A stretch of 9,624 nt of DNA from VFKU01 sp038916785 (GTDB lineage: Bacteria; Hydrogenedentota; Hydrogenedentia; Hydrogenedentales; GCA-2746185), in assembly GCA_038916785.1 (NCBI GenBank), contig JBCLBO010000104.1, forward strand, positions 1-9,624, read 5' to 3'. The notes under the pieces were generated by a model, which was not told where the DNA came from, ran no database searches, and was given only the letters and a program-made list of their open reading frames with translations. A program made the position numbers and the translations under genes. Positions 1 to 5,559 of this stretch are shown here, piece by piece (within the stretch, counting starts at the first letter, position 1; every line of letters begins with the position of its first letter).

Positions 1-72
1 CCCGGAAACGATCATCCCGCCGCGATCCATTTCGAGACCTCCGCAATGGCGATCGCGCGGCGCTCGACATGA
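1..72 (+). CDS. Possible C-terminal end of an upstream gene (partial)
   Basis: The first frame is open from the window edge to a TGA at 70-72 and would encode 23 residues ending in ETSAMAIARRST. Seventeen of the 23 sense codons end in G or C, as expected for coding sequence here, and the AT-rich control region of the next gene begins right after the stop. The tail is too short to assign a family. Frames 2 and 3 are also open across this short stretch, so the call rests on codon bias and position only. Confidence 0.33.
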   Translation, partial: PGNDHPAAIHFETSAMAIARRST

Positions 73-85
73 AATCTCCGGAAAG

Positions 86-106
86 GTACAATACCGAGTT
101 TAGTAC
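86..106. promoter_or_regulatory. Candidate repressor operator (dyad) upstream of the acyl-CoA dehydrogenase operon
   Basis: An imperfect dyad has left arm GTACAATAC (86-94) and right arm GTTTAGTAC (98-106). The arms match at 7 of 9 positions, with GTAC at both outer ends and a 3-bp centre. It lies just upstream of a TATAAA at 110-115 and 43 bp before the start codon. Acyl-CoA dehydrogenase operons are commonly controlled by TetR- or GntR-family repressors that bind dyads of about this size. No regulator gene is in the window, so its identity is inference. Confidence 0.38.
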
Positions 107-109
107 ACA

Positions 110-117
110 TATAAACT
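110..117 (+). promoter_or_regulatory. Possible -10 region for the acyl-CoA dehydrogenase operon
   Basis: TATAAA (110-115) overlaps TAAACT (112-117) in the only AT-rich patch ahead of the operon. No good -35 hexamer lies 16-18 bp upstream, so the promoter may be activator-dependent or use another sigma factor. Transcription from here would give a leader of about 25-30 nt that includes the GAGGGA ribosome binding site at 137-142. Confidence 0.28.
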
Positions 118-148
118 ATCGGCCATTGGATTCAACGAGGGACTTACC

Positions 149-1342
149 ATGGATTTCAGCTATTCGACCGCCGAACTCGACTTCCGCGAGGAGGTCCGCG
201 ACTGGATCAACAAAAACATCCCCGGAGACTTCGGTTCCGCCCAGTGGCCGCGCCCGGAGCAGCCGGCGCAGCTCAAGGACGCCACCTTCGCGTGGATGAA
301 GAAGCTGTATGACGGCCGCTGGACGGGCATGGACTGGCCCAAGGAGTATGGCGGCCGGTCGGCGACGCCGATCGAGCAATTCATCTTCATGGAAGCGATG
401 GCGGATCACGTCACGCCCTCGCCGTATCACACCATCGGCGTCGGCATGGCCGGCCCGACGATCATGGCGCACGGGACCGACGCGCAGAAAAAACGTTACC
501 TCACAAAAATTCTCTCCGGCGAAGAAATCTGGTGCCAGGGATTCTCCGAGCCGAACGCGGGCTCGGATCTCGCGGCCTTGAAAACCTCCTGCCGCGACGC
601 CGGCGACCATTTCGTCATCAACGGGCAAAAAACCTGGACCTCGGTCGCGCACCTCTCGGATTTCTGCATCCTCCTGACCCGCTCGGACTCGACCGGCTCG
701 AAGCATGCCGGAATGAACTACCTCATTGTGGACATGCACACGAAAGGCGTCGACGTGCGCCCGCTCGTGCAGATCACCGGCGACCCGGAGTTCAACGAAG
801 TCTTCTTCAACGACGTGAAAGTGCCGAAGGAAAACCTCCTTGGCGGCGATGGTAACGGCTGGATGGTGGCGATCACCACGCTGATGCACGAGCGCATGAA
901 CATCGCCGCGCTGCTCTACGGCCGCATCAAGCGCACGCTGACGGACGTCGTCGCGCTCACCAAACAGATCAAGCGCCACGGCCGCTACCTCTGCGAAGAC
1001 CCGACCGTGCGCCACAAGCTGGCGTATTACGCGGCGAACGTCGAGACGCAGCGCCTGAATAATTTGCGCATGCGCGCCCACGCGAGCGGCGGCAGCGACC
1101 CCGGCCCTGTGGGCTCGATCTTCAAGCTCATCTGGTGCAAGGCAAACATGGACCTGCTCGAGATGGCGGTCGACATCCTCGGGCCCTACGCCGAGTTGAT
1201 GCCCGGCAGCGACGGCCACCACACGCTGGCCGACGAATGGATGCGCCACTGGCTGCGCTCGCGCGCGAACTCCATCGAAGGCGGCACGAGCGAAATCCTC
1301 AAAAACATCACAGGCGAGCGCGTGCTCGGCCTGCCACGATAA
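149..1342 (+). CDS. Acyl-CoA dehydrogenase, probable catalytic subunit of a heteromeric pair
   Basis: A flavoprotein dehydrogenase that would introduce a trans-2 double bond into an acyl-CoA, the first step of beta-oxidation, passing electrons to ETF; cytoplasmic. The 397 aa are full length for the family. The N-terminal helical domain spans about 5-125. The middle beta domain includes the flavin/substrate motif CQGFSEPNAGSDLAAL (129-144) and INGQKTWTS (157-165). The C-terminal helical domain ends with IEGGTSEILKN and GERVLGLPR. The residue at the MCAD-type catalytic Glu position (second before Thr380) is Gly378. The Glu in MHERMNIA (Glu248) sits where isovaleryl-CoA and long-chain dehydrogenases place their base. 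GAGGGA at 137-142 lies 6 nt before the ATG and supports the start. It is first in an operon with the next gene, 33 bp downstream. Overall sequence feel resembles actinobacterial FadE proteins of steroid side-chain degradation; the actual substrate is unknown. Confidence 0.93.
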   Translation: MDFSYSTAELDFREEVRDWINKNIPGDFGSAQWPRPEQPAQLKDATFAWMKKLYDGRWTGMDWPKEYGGRSATPIEQFIFMEAMADHVTPSPYHTIGVGMAGPTIMAHGTDAQKKRYLTKILSGEEIWCQGFSEPNAGSDLAALKTSCRDAGDHFVINGQKTWTSVAHLSDFCILLTRSDSTGSKHAGMNYLIVDMHTKGVDVRPLVQITGDPEFNEVFFNDVKVPKENLLGGDGNGWMVAITTLMHERMNIAALLYGRIKRTLTDVVALTKQIKRHGRYLCEDPTVRHKLAYYAANVETQRLNNLRMRAHASGGSDPGPVGSIFKLIWCKANMDLLEMAVDILGPYAELMPGSDGHHTLADEWMRHWLRSRANSIEGGTSEILKNITGERVLGLPR

Positions 1343-1375
1343 GGCCGACACGGCGCGATCTCAGGGAGCAGAACG

Positions 1376-2491
1376 ATGAACGTCACCATCAGCGAAGAAC
1401 AACGAATGTTGCAGGACTCCGTCCGCAAATTCGTGCAGAACGAAGTCCCGCTCACGCGGGTGCGCACGCTCGCGAACGAGCCGAAGGGCCTCAATGACGA
1501 ACTGTGGACGCGCCTCGCCGAGCAGGGCTGGATCGGCATCCTCGTCGCCGAGGAACACGGCGGCCTCGGCATGGGCGTGCAAGAACTCGCGGTAGTCTGC
1601 GAGGAACTCGGGCGCGGCGTCGTCCCGGGGCCCTTCGTCTCCACCGTGCTCGTCGCCAAGCTCATCAGCGAGAGCGGGAACGACGGCGCGAAGGCGCGGC
1701 TCGAAGGCATGGTCTCGGGCCTCACGCGCGGCGCGCTCGCGCTTTTCGAGGACTCCGCCGAGATTGATCTCTCCGCGATCACGACGAAGGCCATCGGCAG
1801 CAACGGCGGCCTTCTGCTCAACGGCAAAAAACAACTCGTGGCGGATGCGCAAGCGGCGAACTTGTTTGCCGTCGCCGCACGCGACGACGACGGCCGCCTC
1901 GTGTTCTGCCTCGTCGATGCGGACGCCCCCGGCGTCTCGATCAAGCCGAACAAGCTCGCCGACCTCACCAGCCGCTCGGCGAACGTATACTTCAAGGACG
2001 TACAAGTCTCCAAGGACGCGCTGATCACCCAGTGCGCCCAGGACGCCTATCACAAGATGCTCAACGTCGCCAACGTGTGCATCGCGGCGGATTCGATCGC
2101 CGGCGCCGACTACATCCACAAGCTCACGGTCGCCTACGCCAAAGAACGCACGCAGTTCGGCAAACCAATCGGCTCGTTCCAGGCCGTCAAACACCCGCTC
2201 GTCGACATGCTCGCTGAACTCGAGTCGGCCAAGTCCGCCACCTACTACGCCGCCTGGGCGCTCGACGCGAACAGCCCCGACGCCGACGCCGCGGTCGCCA
2301 TCGCGCGCAACACCGCGACGCAGTCCTACCGAAACACCACCAACGGCTGCCTGCAAGCCCACGGCGGCATCGGGTTCACCTGGGAATACGACCTGCACCT
2401 CTTCCTCAAACGCGCCAAGCACAACCAGCACCTGTACGGCTCAGCCGCAGACTACGACGAAATCATCTGCAAAAAAGCGCTGGGCATCTAA
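1376..2491 (+). CDS. Acyl-CoA dehydrogenase, probable non-catalytic/FAD-binding partner subunit
   Basis: The second acyl-CoA dehydrogenase of the operon (371 aa). The N-terminal helical domain contains GWIGILVAEEHGGLGMG (51-67). A shortened, diverged beta domain spans about 120-215. In the C-terminal helical domain the FAD-contacting motif ERTQFGKPIGSFQAVKH (257-273) and LQAHGGIGFTWE (326-337) are well kept. I see no Glu at the ER helix position (here VANVCIAADS) and no YEGT-like motif near the C terminus, so the catalytic base appears to be missing. This is the pattern described for the beta subunits of alpha2-beta2 enzymes such as mycobacterial ChsE1-ChsE2 and ChsE4-ChsE5, where the FAD site is shared between subunits. 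AGGGAG (1363-1368) lies 7 nt before the ATG. Pairing with the upstream gene rests on adjacency and complementary motifs. The substrate is unknown. Confidence 0.92.
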   Translation: MNVTISEEQRMLQDSVRKFVQNEVPLTRVRTLANEPKGLNDELWTRLAEQGWIGILVAEEHGGLGMGVQELAVVCEELGRGVVPGPFVSTVLVAKLISESGNDGAKARLEGMVSGLTRGALALFEDSAEIDLSAITTKAIGSNGGLLLNGKKQLVADAQAANLFAVAARDDDGRLVFCLVDADAPGVSIKPNKLADLTSRSANVYFKDVQVSKDALITQCAQDAYHKMLNVANVCIAADSIAGADYIHKLTVAYAKERTQFGKPIGSFQAVKHPLVDMLAELESAKSATYYAAWALDANSPDADAAVAIARNTATQSYRNTTNGCLQAHGGIGFTWEYDLHLFLKRAKHNQHLYGSAADYDEIICKKALGI

Positions 2492-2501
2492 GATGCTTCT
2501 A

Positions 2502-2523
2502 TTGACTTCTGCATAAGTAATGC
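2502..2523 (+). repeat. Left terminal inverted repeat of the IS630 derivative
   Basis: The 22-bp left end begins TTGAC and ends ATAAGTAATGC. It matches the reverse complement of 2964-2985 at 19 of 22 positions, and the 11-bp inner block ATAAGTAATGC is identical. Partial symmetry also continues outward past the TA (GCTTCTA against GCATCTA), so the true terminus could lie a few bases further out. Confidence 0.85.
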
Positions 2524-2559
2524 GATGTCCTTGGGTCTCCGGAAGCGGGGGGACTCAGG

Positions 2560-2958
2560 ATGCGGCCACACGGTGCACCGGCCTTGTTGGAGAAGCGGCG
2601 GCGGGCCGTCGCCCTGTTGGCCCAGGGACTGTCCTTGAACGAGGTGGCCCGGCGGATCGGGTGCCACGCCAGTAGCGTGATGCGCTGGCGGGACGCCGCG
2701 GCGCGGGGCGGGCCGCTGGCCGAACTCTGCCGGCGTCACCCCCGCCTGCACCTCGAGCCGCTTCCCGCCTACGCCCCCGAACTCAACCCCGACGAAGGCG
2801 TCTGGTCCCACCTCAAACGCGCGCTGGCCAACGGACGCTCCGACACCTTGGGCGACCTGGCCCGCGAACTCCGCTGCGAACTCGACACCCTGGCCCGCTC
2901 CCAGCGCCTGCTGCGCGGATGCATCCGCCAGTCCAGCCTCCCCTTTTTCTTGCCTTGA
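2560..2958 (+). pseudogene. IS630 transposase with an internal deletion, still in frame
   Basis: A 132-codon frame runs from ATG (GGGGGA about 6 nt upstream) to TGA. Residues 1-50 are the typical IS630 start, with an HTH at about 17-45 (AVALLAQGLSLNEVARRIG then SSVMRWRDA). At about residues 52-60 it jumps to the C-terminal catalytic end: RHPRLHLEPLPAYAPELNPDEGVW (59-82), with the final DDE glutamate as Glu79, then a helical tail. The two catalytic aspartates and the whole central RNase H-like core are absent, so it cannot transpose itself. Full-length relatives are about 330-360 aa. The retained HTH could still bind the element ends, but expression and function are not shown by the sequence. 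Confidence 0.83.
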
Positions 2959-2963
2959 TTATT

Positions 2964-2985
2964 GCATTACTTATACAGTGGTCAA
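2964..2985 (-). repeat. Right terminal inverted repeat of the IS630 derivative
   Basis: The partner of the left terminal repeat starts with GCATTACTTAT and ends GTCAA immediately before the flanking TA. It differs from the left end at three positions. Confidence 0.85.
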
Positions 2986-3096
2986 TAGATGCTCTAAATA
3001 TCCTTTCACGATCGCGGATCACTTGATTCGTGAGGAAAAATACGCTTCGGCTTGTGCGCGATCATACAAGTCGAGGTTTCCCGGCCTACCGACGGG

Positions 3097-3124
3097 GAGA
3101 TTCTTCGCTATCGCTCAGAATGAC
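3097..3124 (-). repeat. Dispersed repeat, inverted copy (GTCATTCTGAG...GAAGAATCTC family)
   Basis: Read on the minus strand this starts GTCATTCTGAGCG and ends GCGAAGAATCTC. That is the same head-and-tail plan as the plus-strand repeat at 3421-3457, which starts GTCATTGCGAGGAGC and ends CGAAGCAATCTC. Repeats of this pattern are familiar from intergenic regions of many environmental bacterial genomes. The assignment is from recognition, not from a database search. Confidence 0.6.
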
Positions 3125-3189
3125 AATAAAAGGGGATCTTCCGGTGCGGGGAATTACGCAAGTGTCTGCTAAGAAAGCAGTGGGTCGTT

Positions 3190-3260
3190 GTAGGGGCGGC
3201 CCCCTGTGGCCGCCCTGGGATTCCGGCATGCACCGGGCGGGGACGGGGCCCCGCCCCTAC
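3190..3260. repeat. GC-rich imperfect palindrome of 71 bp
   Basis: Two 26-bp arms (3190-3215 and 3235-3260) are inverted relative to each other and match at 21 of 26 positions. Both outer ends read GTAGGGGCGG toward the centre. The 19-bp middle contains GGCATGCACCGG. Transcribed RNA could form a long, very stable hairpin. No T-run follows, so this looks like a dispersed palindromic repeat and not a standard terminator. Confidence 0.7.
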
Positions 3261-3312
3261 CCTCGCGGGGTACGCTTTCCTGCCACACACTCCGGCCGCG
3301 GCGGGTGCGGAA

Positions 3313-3325
3313 CTCAGAATGACAA
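3313..3325 (+). repeat. Second exact copy of CTCAGAATGACAA
   Basis: This 13-mer also occurs at 3114-3126. The two direct copies bracket the 71-bp GC palindrome, and on the minus strand each reads TTGTCATTCTGAG, the head of the dispersed repeat family seen at 3097-3124. The sequence after the head here (toward GGCCGCGGCGGG) differs, so this is a partial or different subtype. Confidence 0.55.
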
Positions 3326-3420
3326 ATTGAATGAAATCTTCCGCGAGAATGAATACGGTCTCGGGAATGTGAAGAGCTATTTAGAACTTCTAATGCTCCG
3401 TTGAAAACCCCGCCTAAACC

Positions 3421-3457
3421 GTCATTGCGAGGAGCGCGCTTGCGACGAAGCAATCTC
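3421..3457 (+). repeat. Dispersed repeat (GTCATTGCGAGGAGC...GAAGCAATCTC)
   Basis: This 37-bp unit is one I recognise as a widely distributed intergenic repeat in bacterial genomes, usually with GAAGCGACGAAGCAATCTC as its tail; here the tail begins TTGCGACGAAG. It is the plus-strand counterpart of the copy at 3097-3124. No function is established to my knowledge. Confidence 0.65.
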
Positions 3458-3540
3458 GTTAACCGGAAACTCCTATGATTCGACAGAGGCATCGGACTCG
3501 AATCCGTGTGAGCGGGGGACCATTTCAACAGAGCAAACTT

Positions 3541-3615
3541 CTAACACTACCCGGTTCGATCGCCGGGGACCCGCATGGGCGAGCCGCCCATGCTACGGAT
3601 GGTGGGATTTGTTAG
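3541..3615. repeat. Palindromic repeat element, copy A
   Basis: A 75-bp element ends in inverted CTAACA...CCC sequences (3541-3552 and 3604-3615; 9 of 12 match). It has a perfect internal hairpin: GCATGGGCG (3573-3581), loop AGC, CGCCCATGC (3585-3593). A related copy lies at 8907-9006. It starts 6 bp past the stop codon of the minus-strand gene, so it may also act as that transcript's 3' hairpin. Confidence 0.65.
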
Positions 3616-3621
3616 ATGCTC

Positions 3622-4128
3622 TTAGTACGCAGCGGCGGCCGCCTCAGCCACCGCGAGATCGTTCTCCACGCTCGACCCCGAAACCCCGACCGCGCCGACC
3701 ACTTCCCCCGCGGCATTCTTCAGCGGCAGCCCGCCTGCAAACGTAATCAGCCCGCCGTTGGATTCCTCCAGGCCGAAGAGCGGCGCGCCGGGTTGCGTCA
3801 GAGCGCCGAGCGCACCGGTCGGCGCGTCGAACATGCGCGAAGTCTTCGCCTTTTTCATCGCGATGTCCGCGCTGCCCAAAAACGCGCCGTCCATGCGCAC
3901 GAAGGCTTTCAAGTTCGCGCCGGCATCCACCACCGCAATGTTCATCTTCAGACCCATCGCGTCGGCCTTCTTGATCGCGGCCGCGATCACGCGCTGCGCG
4001 TCCGCCAACGCGACGTCATGGCCCGCCGGCGCCGCGGCATAGGCCACGCGCGGCGTATCTTGAAGTAGCGTTGCGGCGATCAGGATCACGACCCCACACG
4101 AAACGAAACTCACTGCAGCCTTGCGCAT
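3622..4128 (-). CDS. Secreted GlcG/HbpS (DUF336) family protein
   Basis: A 168-aa protein of the GlcG/HbpS fold, whose members include haem-binding HbpS, glycolate-operon GlcG and subunits near oxidoreductases. It has a Sec signal peptide: positive start MRKAA, a hydrophobic core at about 6-22 and a probable cleavage after AYA or AAA (31-33), so the mature protein is likely periplasmic or exported. Family landmarks are LADAQRVIAAAIKKADAMG (41-59), NIAVVDAGANLKAFVRMDGA (63-82), PTGALGALTQPGAPLFGL (103-120), NGGLITFAGGLPL (124-136) and VVGAVGVSGSSVENDLAVA (143-161). An AGGAGA site lies 7 nt before the ATG on the minus strand. It is transcribed divergently from ychF and has no partner gene beside it. 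The usual family length without signal is about 135-145 aa, so it is intact. The ligand cannot be told from sequence. Confidence 0.88.
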   Translation of the reverse strand: MRKAAVSFVSCGVVILIAATLLQDTPRVAYAAAPAGHDVALADAQRVIAAAIKKADAMGLKMNIAVVDAGANLKAFVRMDGAFLGSADIAMKKAKTSRMFDAPTGALGALTQPGAPLFGLEESNGGLITFAGGLPLKNAAGEVVGAVGVSGSSVENDLAVAEAAAAAY

Positions 4129-4323
4129 CGACAGGTCTCCTGTTTAGTCCATGCCCCCACTCTATCCCGATTGATCGAACGAAGCCAAGCTCGCTCCGCA
4201 CTGCTTATCACTGATACAATAGGCGCCTTCCAGGTAATTCCCTGCCGAACGGTTTGTTCCGCGTATGGTCCGGGATATAGGTCTGCCGACGCGGCGAGAT
4301 GCCGCTTGCACCGTGGAGATTGC
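4129..4323. promoter_or_regulatory. Divergent intergenic region (glcG-like / ychF)
   Basis: The 195-bp spacer must hold promoters for both divergent genes. A TACAAT at 4215-4220, preceded by TGA, is the best -10 candidate for the plus strand and reads as TATTGT on the minus strand, but neither direction has a clear -35. GGAG at 4315-4318, 5 nt before the ychF ATG, serves as its ribosome binding site. No riboswitch or RNA gene is recognisable. Confidence 0.35.
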
Positions 4324-5424
4324 ATGGCACTGAAAATGGGCATTGTCGGCCTGCCGAACGTGGGCAAGAGCACGACGTTTAACGCATTGACGAAGGCGCA
4401 AAACGCGGAGGCGGCGAACTATCCCTTCTGCACCATTGAGCCGAACCGCGCGATAGTCCCGGTGCCCGATGCGCGCCTGGACACACTGGCGAAGATGGTA
4501 AACCCGGATCGCGTCGTGCCCGCGACGATCGAGTTCGTCGACATCGCGGGGCTGGTGGCTGGCGCGAGCAAAGGCGAGGGTCTGGGCAACAAGTTTCTCG
4601 CGCACATCCGCGAGACGGCGGCCGTCGTGCATGTGGTGCGGTGCTTTGACGATGAGAACGTGATTCACGTGCATGGCAGTTCCGATCCCAAGCGAGACAT
4701 CGAGATCATCGAAACCGAATTGCTGCTGGCCGACCTCGAGCAGGTCGACCGCCGCGTCGATCGCATTGCCAAGCTGGCGAAGGGCGACAAAAAACAGCAG
4801 CCCATGCTCGATCTCGCCATCGCGCTCAAGGCGCACCTCGAAGGCGGCAAGCCTTTCAGCACCTATCCCGGCCAGGACTCGGACGAGTACATCGAGACCG
4901 TGCGCGACTTGCAGCCGATCACGGCCAAGAAAGTGATCTTCGCGGCGAACGTGGACGAGGCGGGCCTGGCGGAAGAGAACGCCTACGTGAAGCAGGTCCG
5001 CGCGATCGCGGACGATCGCGGCGCGGAAGTCGTGAAATTGTGCGCGAAGGTCGAGGAGGAAATGGCGGGCCTCTCCGACGCCGAGCGCCAGGAATTCCTC
5101 GATTCGCTCGGCGCAGAGGAAAGCGGGCTCGATCAGATTATCCACAAAAGCTACCACGCGCTCGGGCTGTGCAGCTACTTCACCGCGGGGCCCAAAGAGG
5201 TGCGCGCGTGGACGATCCCCGTGGGCGCGACCGCCCCGCAGGCCGCCGGCGTCATCCACACCGACTTCGAGAAGGGCTTCATCCGCGCCGAAGTCATCCG
5301 CTACGCCGACTACGTCGCCGATGGCGGCGAACAGGGCGCAAAAGCCGCAGGCCACATGACCGCGGAAGGCAAGGAATACGTCATGCACGACGGCGACGTC
5401 GTTCACTTCCGCTTCAATGTATAG
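4324..5424 (+). CDS. ychF: Redox-regulated ATPase / GTPase-family protein YchF
   Basis: The universally conserved Obg-family P-loop NTPase (eukaryotic OLA1), which prefers ATP, associates with ribosomes and is linked to stress and translation control; cytosolic. The 366 aa match the usual ~363. The G1 P-loop is GLPNVGKST (9-17), switch/G3 is DIAGLV (73-78) followed by GASKGEGLGNKFL (80-92), and the changed G4 is NVDE (209-212), the substitution that gives ATP preference. A helical insertion spans about 125-195. The C-terminal TGS domain (about 280-364) includes CSYFTAGPKEVRAWTI and ends YVMHDGDVVHFRFNV. The frame is open 51 codons further upstream, but the family begins MALKMGIVGLPN, and GGAG 5 nt before this ATG supports 4324. 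No pth gene is adjacent, unlike many genomes. Confidence 0.97.
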   Translation: MALKMGIVGLPNVGKSTTFNALTKAQNAEAANYPFCTIEPNRAIVPVPDARLDTLAKMVNPDRVVPATIEFVDIAGLVAGASKGEGLGNKFLAHIRETAAVVHVVRCFDDENVIHVHGSSDPKRDIEIIETELLLADLEQVDRRVDRIAKLAKGDKKQQPMLDLAIALKAHLEGGKPFSTYPGQDSDEYIETVRDLQPITAKKVIFAANVDEAGLAEENAYVKQVRAIADDRGAEVVKLCAKVEEEMAGLSDAERQEFLDSLGAEESGLDQIIHKSYHALGLCSYFTAGPKEVRAWTIPVGATAPQAAGVIHTDFEKGFIRAEVIRYADYVADGGEQGAKAAGHMTAEGKEYVMHDGDVVHFRFNV

Positions 5425-5522
5425 TCAGCCGGCAATCGACTGACAGGTCCGATCCATCGTATAAGACCTATCGAATTATCCGGCGTGACCGCGCTGGCGT
5501 GCAGTTGTGTCACGTAGAACCG

Positions 5523-5547
5523 TATACTAAGCGCACACCCCAGGAGG
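5523..5547 (+). promoter_or_regulatory. Candidate -10 and ribosome binding site for the pentapeptide-repeat gene
   Basis: TATACT (5523-5528) matches five of six bases of the sigma-70 -10 consensus, with no convincing -35 at 16-18 bp. AGGAGG (5542-5547) is a perfect Shine-Dalgarno core 12 nt before the GTG at 5560, a rather long spacing. The next in-frame ATG (5578) would be 30 nt away, so the GTG is the better start. Confidence 0.4.
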
Positions 5548-5559
5548 CGGGCGGACGCG

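Larger units (their letters stand above)
2500..2987 (+). mobile_element. Internally deleted IS630-family element (MITE-like)
   Basis: A 484-bp element (2502-2985) is bounded by terminal inverted repeats and flanked on both sides by TA (2500-2501 and 2986-2987), the target duplication expected for IS630/Tc1-mariner transposons. It contains one open frame with the N-terminal HTH and the C-terminal DDE segment of an IS630 transposase, but lacks the middle. Intact IS630 elements are about 1.1 kb, so roughly 600 bp seem to be missing. It sits 8 bp after the acyl-CoA dehydrogenase stop codon. It is non-autonomous, but its ends look intact and it could be moved in trans by a full-length relative elsewhere in the genome. 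Confidence 0.85.
2988..3621. other. Non-coding repeat cluster between the IS630 derivative and the glcG-like gene
   Basis: About 630 bp hold no convincing gene. Short open frames here run through repeats and show neither family resemblance nor a good ribosome binding site. The sequence is a mosaic of dispersed intergenic repeats: a GAGATTCTTCGC...CTCAGAATGAC unit (3097-3124), a 71-bp GC palindrome (3190-3260), a second CTCAGAATGACAA (3313-3325), an inverted relative of the first unit (3421-3457) and a palindromic element (3541-3615). I see no recognisable gene remnant in the remaining unique segments. Confidence 0.7.

Noticed and set aside
116..1351. 411-codon open frame on the minus strand
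   Set aside because: It lies wholly opposite the well-supported acyl-CoA dehydrogenase, and its His/Arg/Val-rich product has no family resemblance. It is a GC-bias shadow.
3030..3404. 124-codon open frame in the repeat cluster
   Set aside because: It runs through two dispersed repeats and the GC palindrome and ends in low-complexity sequence. There is no start signal and no recognisable domain.
3490..3526. tRNA-like T-arm (CGGACTCGAATCCG)
   Set aside because: It is an isolated hairpin. No acceptor stem, anticodon arm, D-arm or CCA can be placed around it.
4171..4323. In-frame extension of ychF to an upstream ATG
   Set aside because: The extra 51 residues are not part of the family. The canonical MALKMGIVGLPN start has its own GGAG, and the extension would cover the likely promoter.
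4162..5406. 414-codon open frame on the minus strand
   Set aside because: It is opposite ychF, whose G motifs and TGS domain are unambiguous.
5424..5444. GTCAG...CTGAC inverted repeat after ychF as a terminator
   Set aside because: It has a five-bp stem, an 11-nt loop and no T-run.
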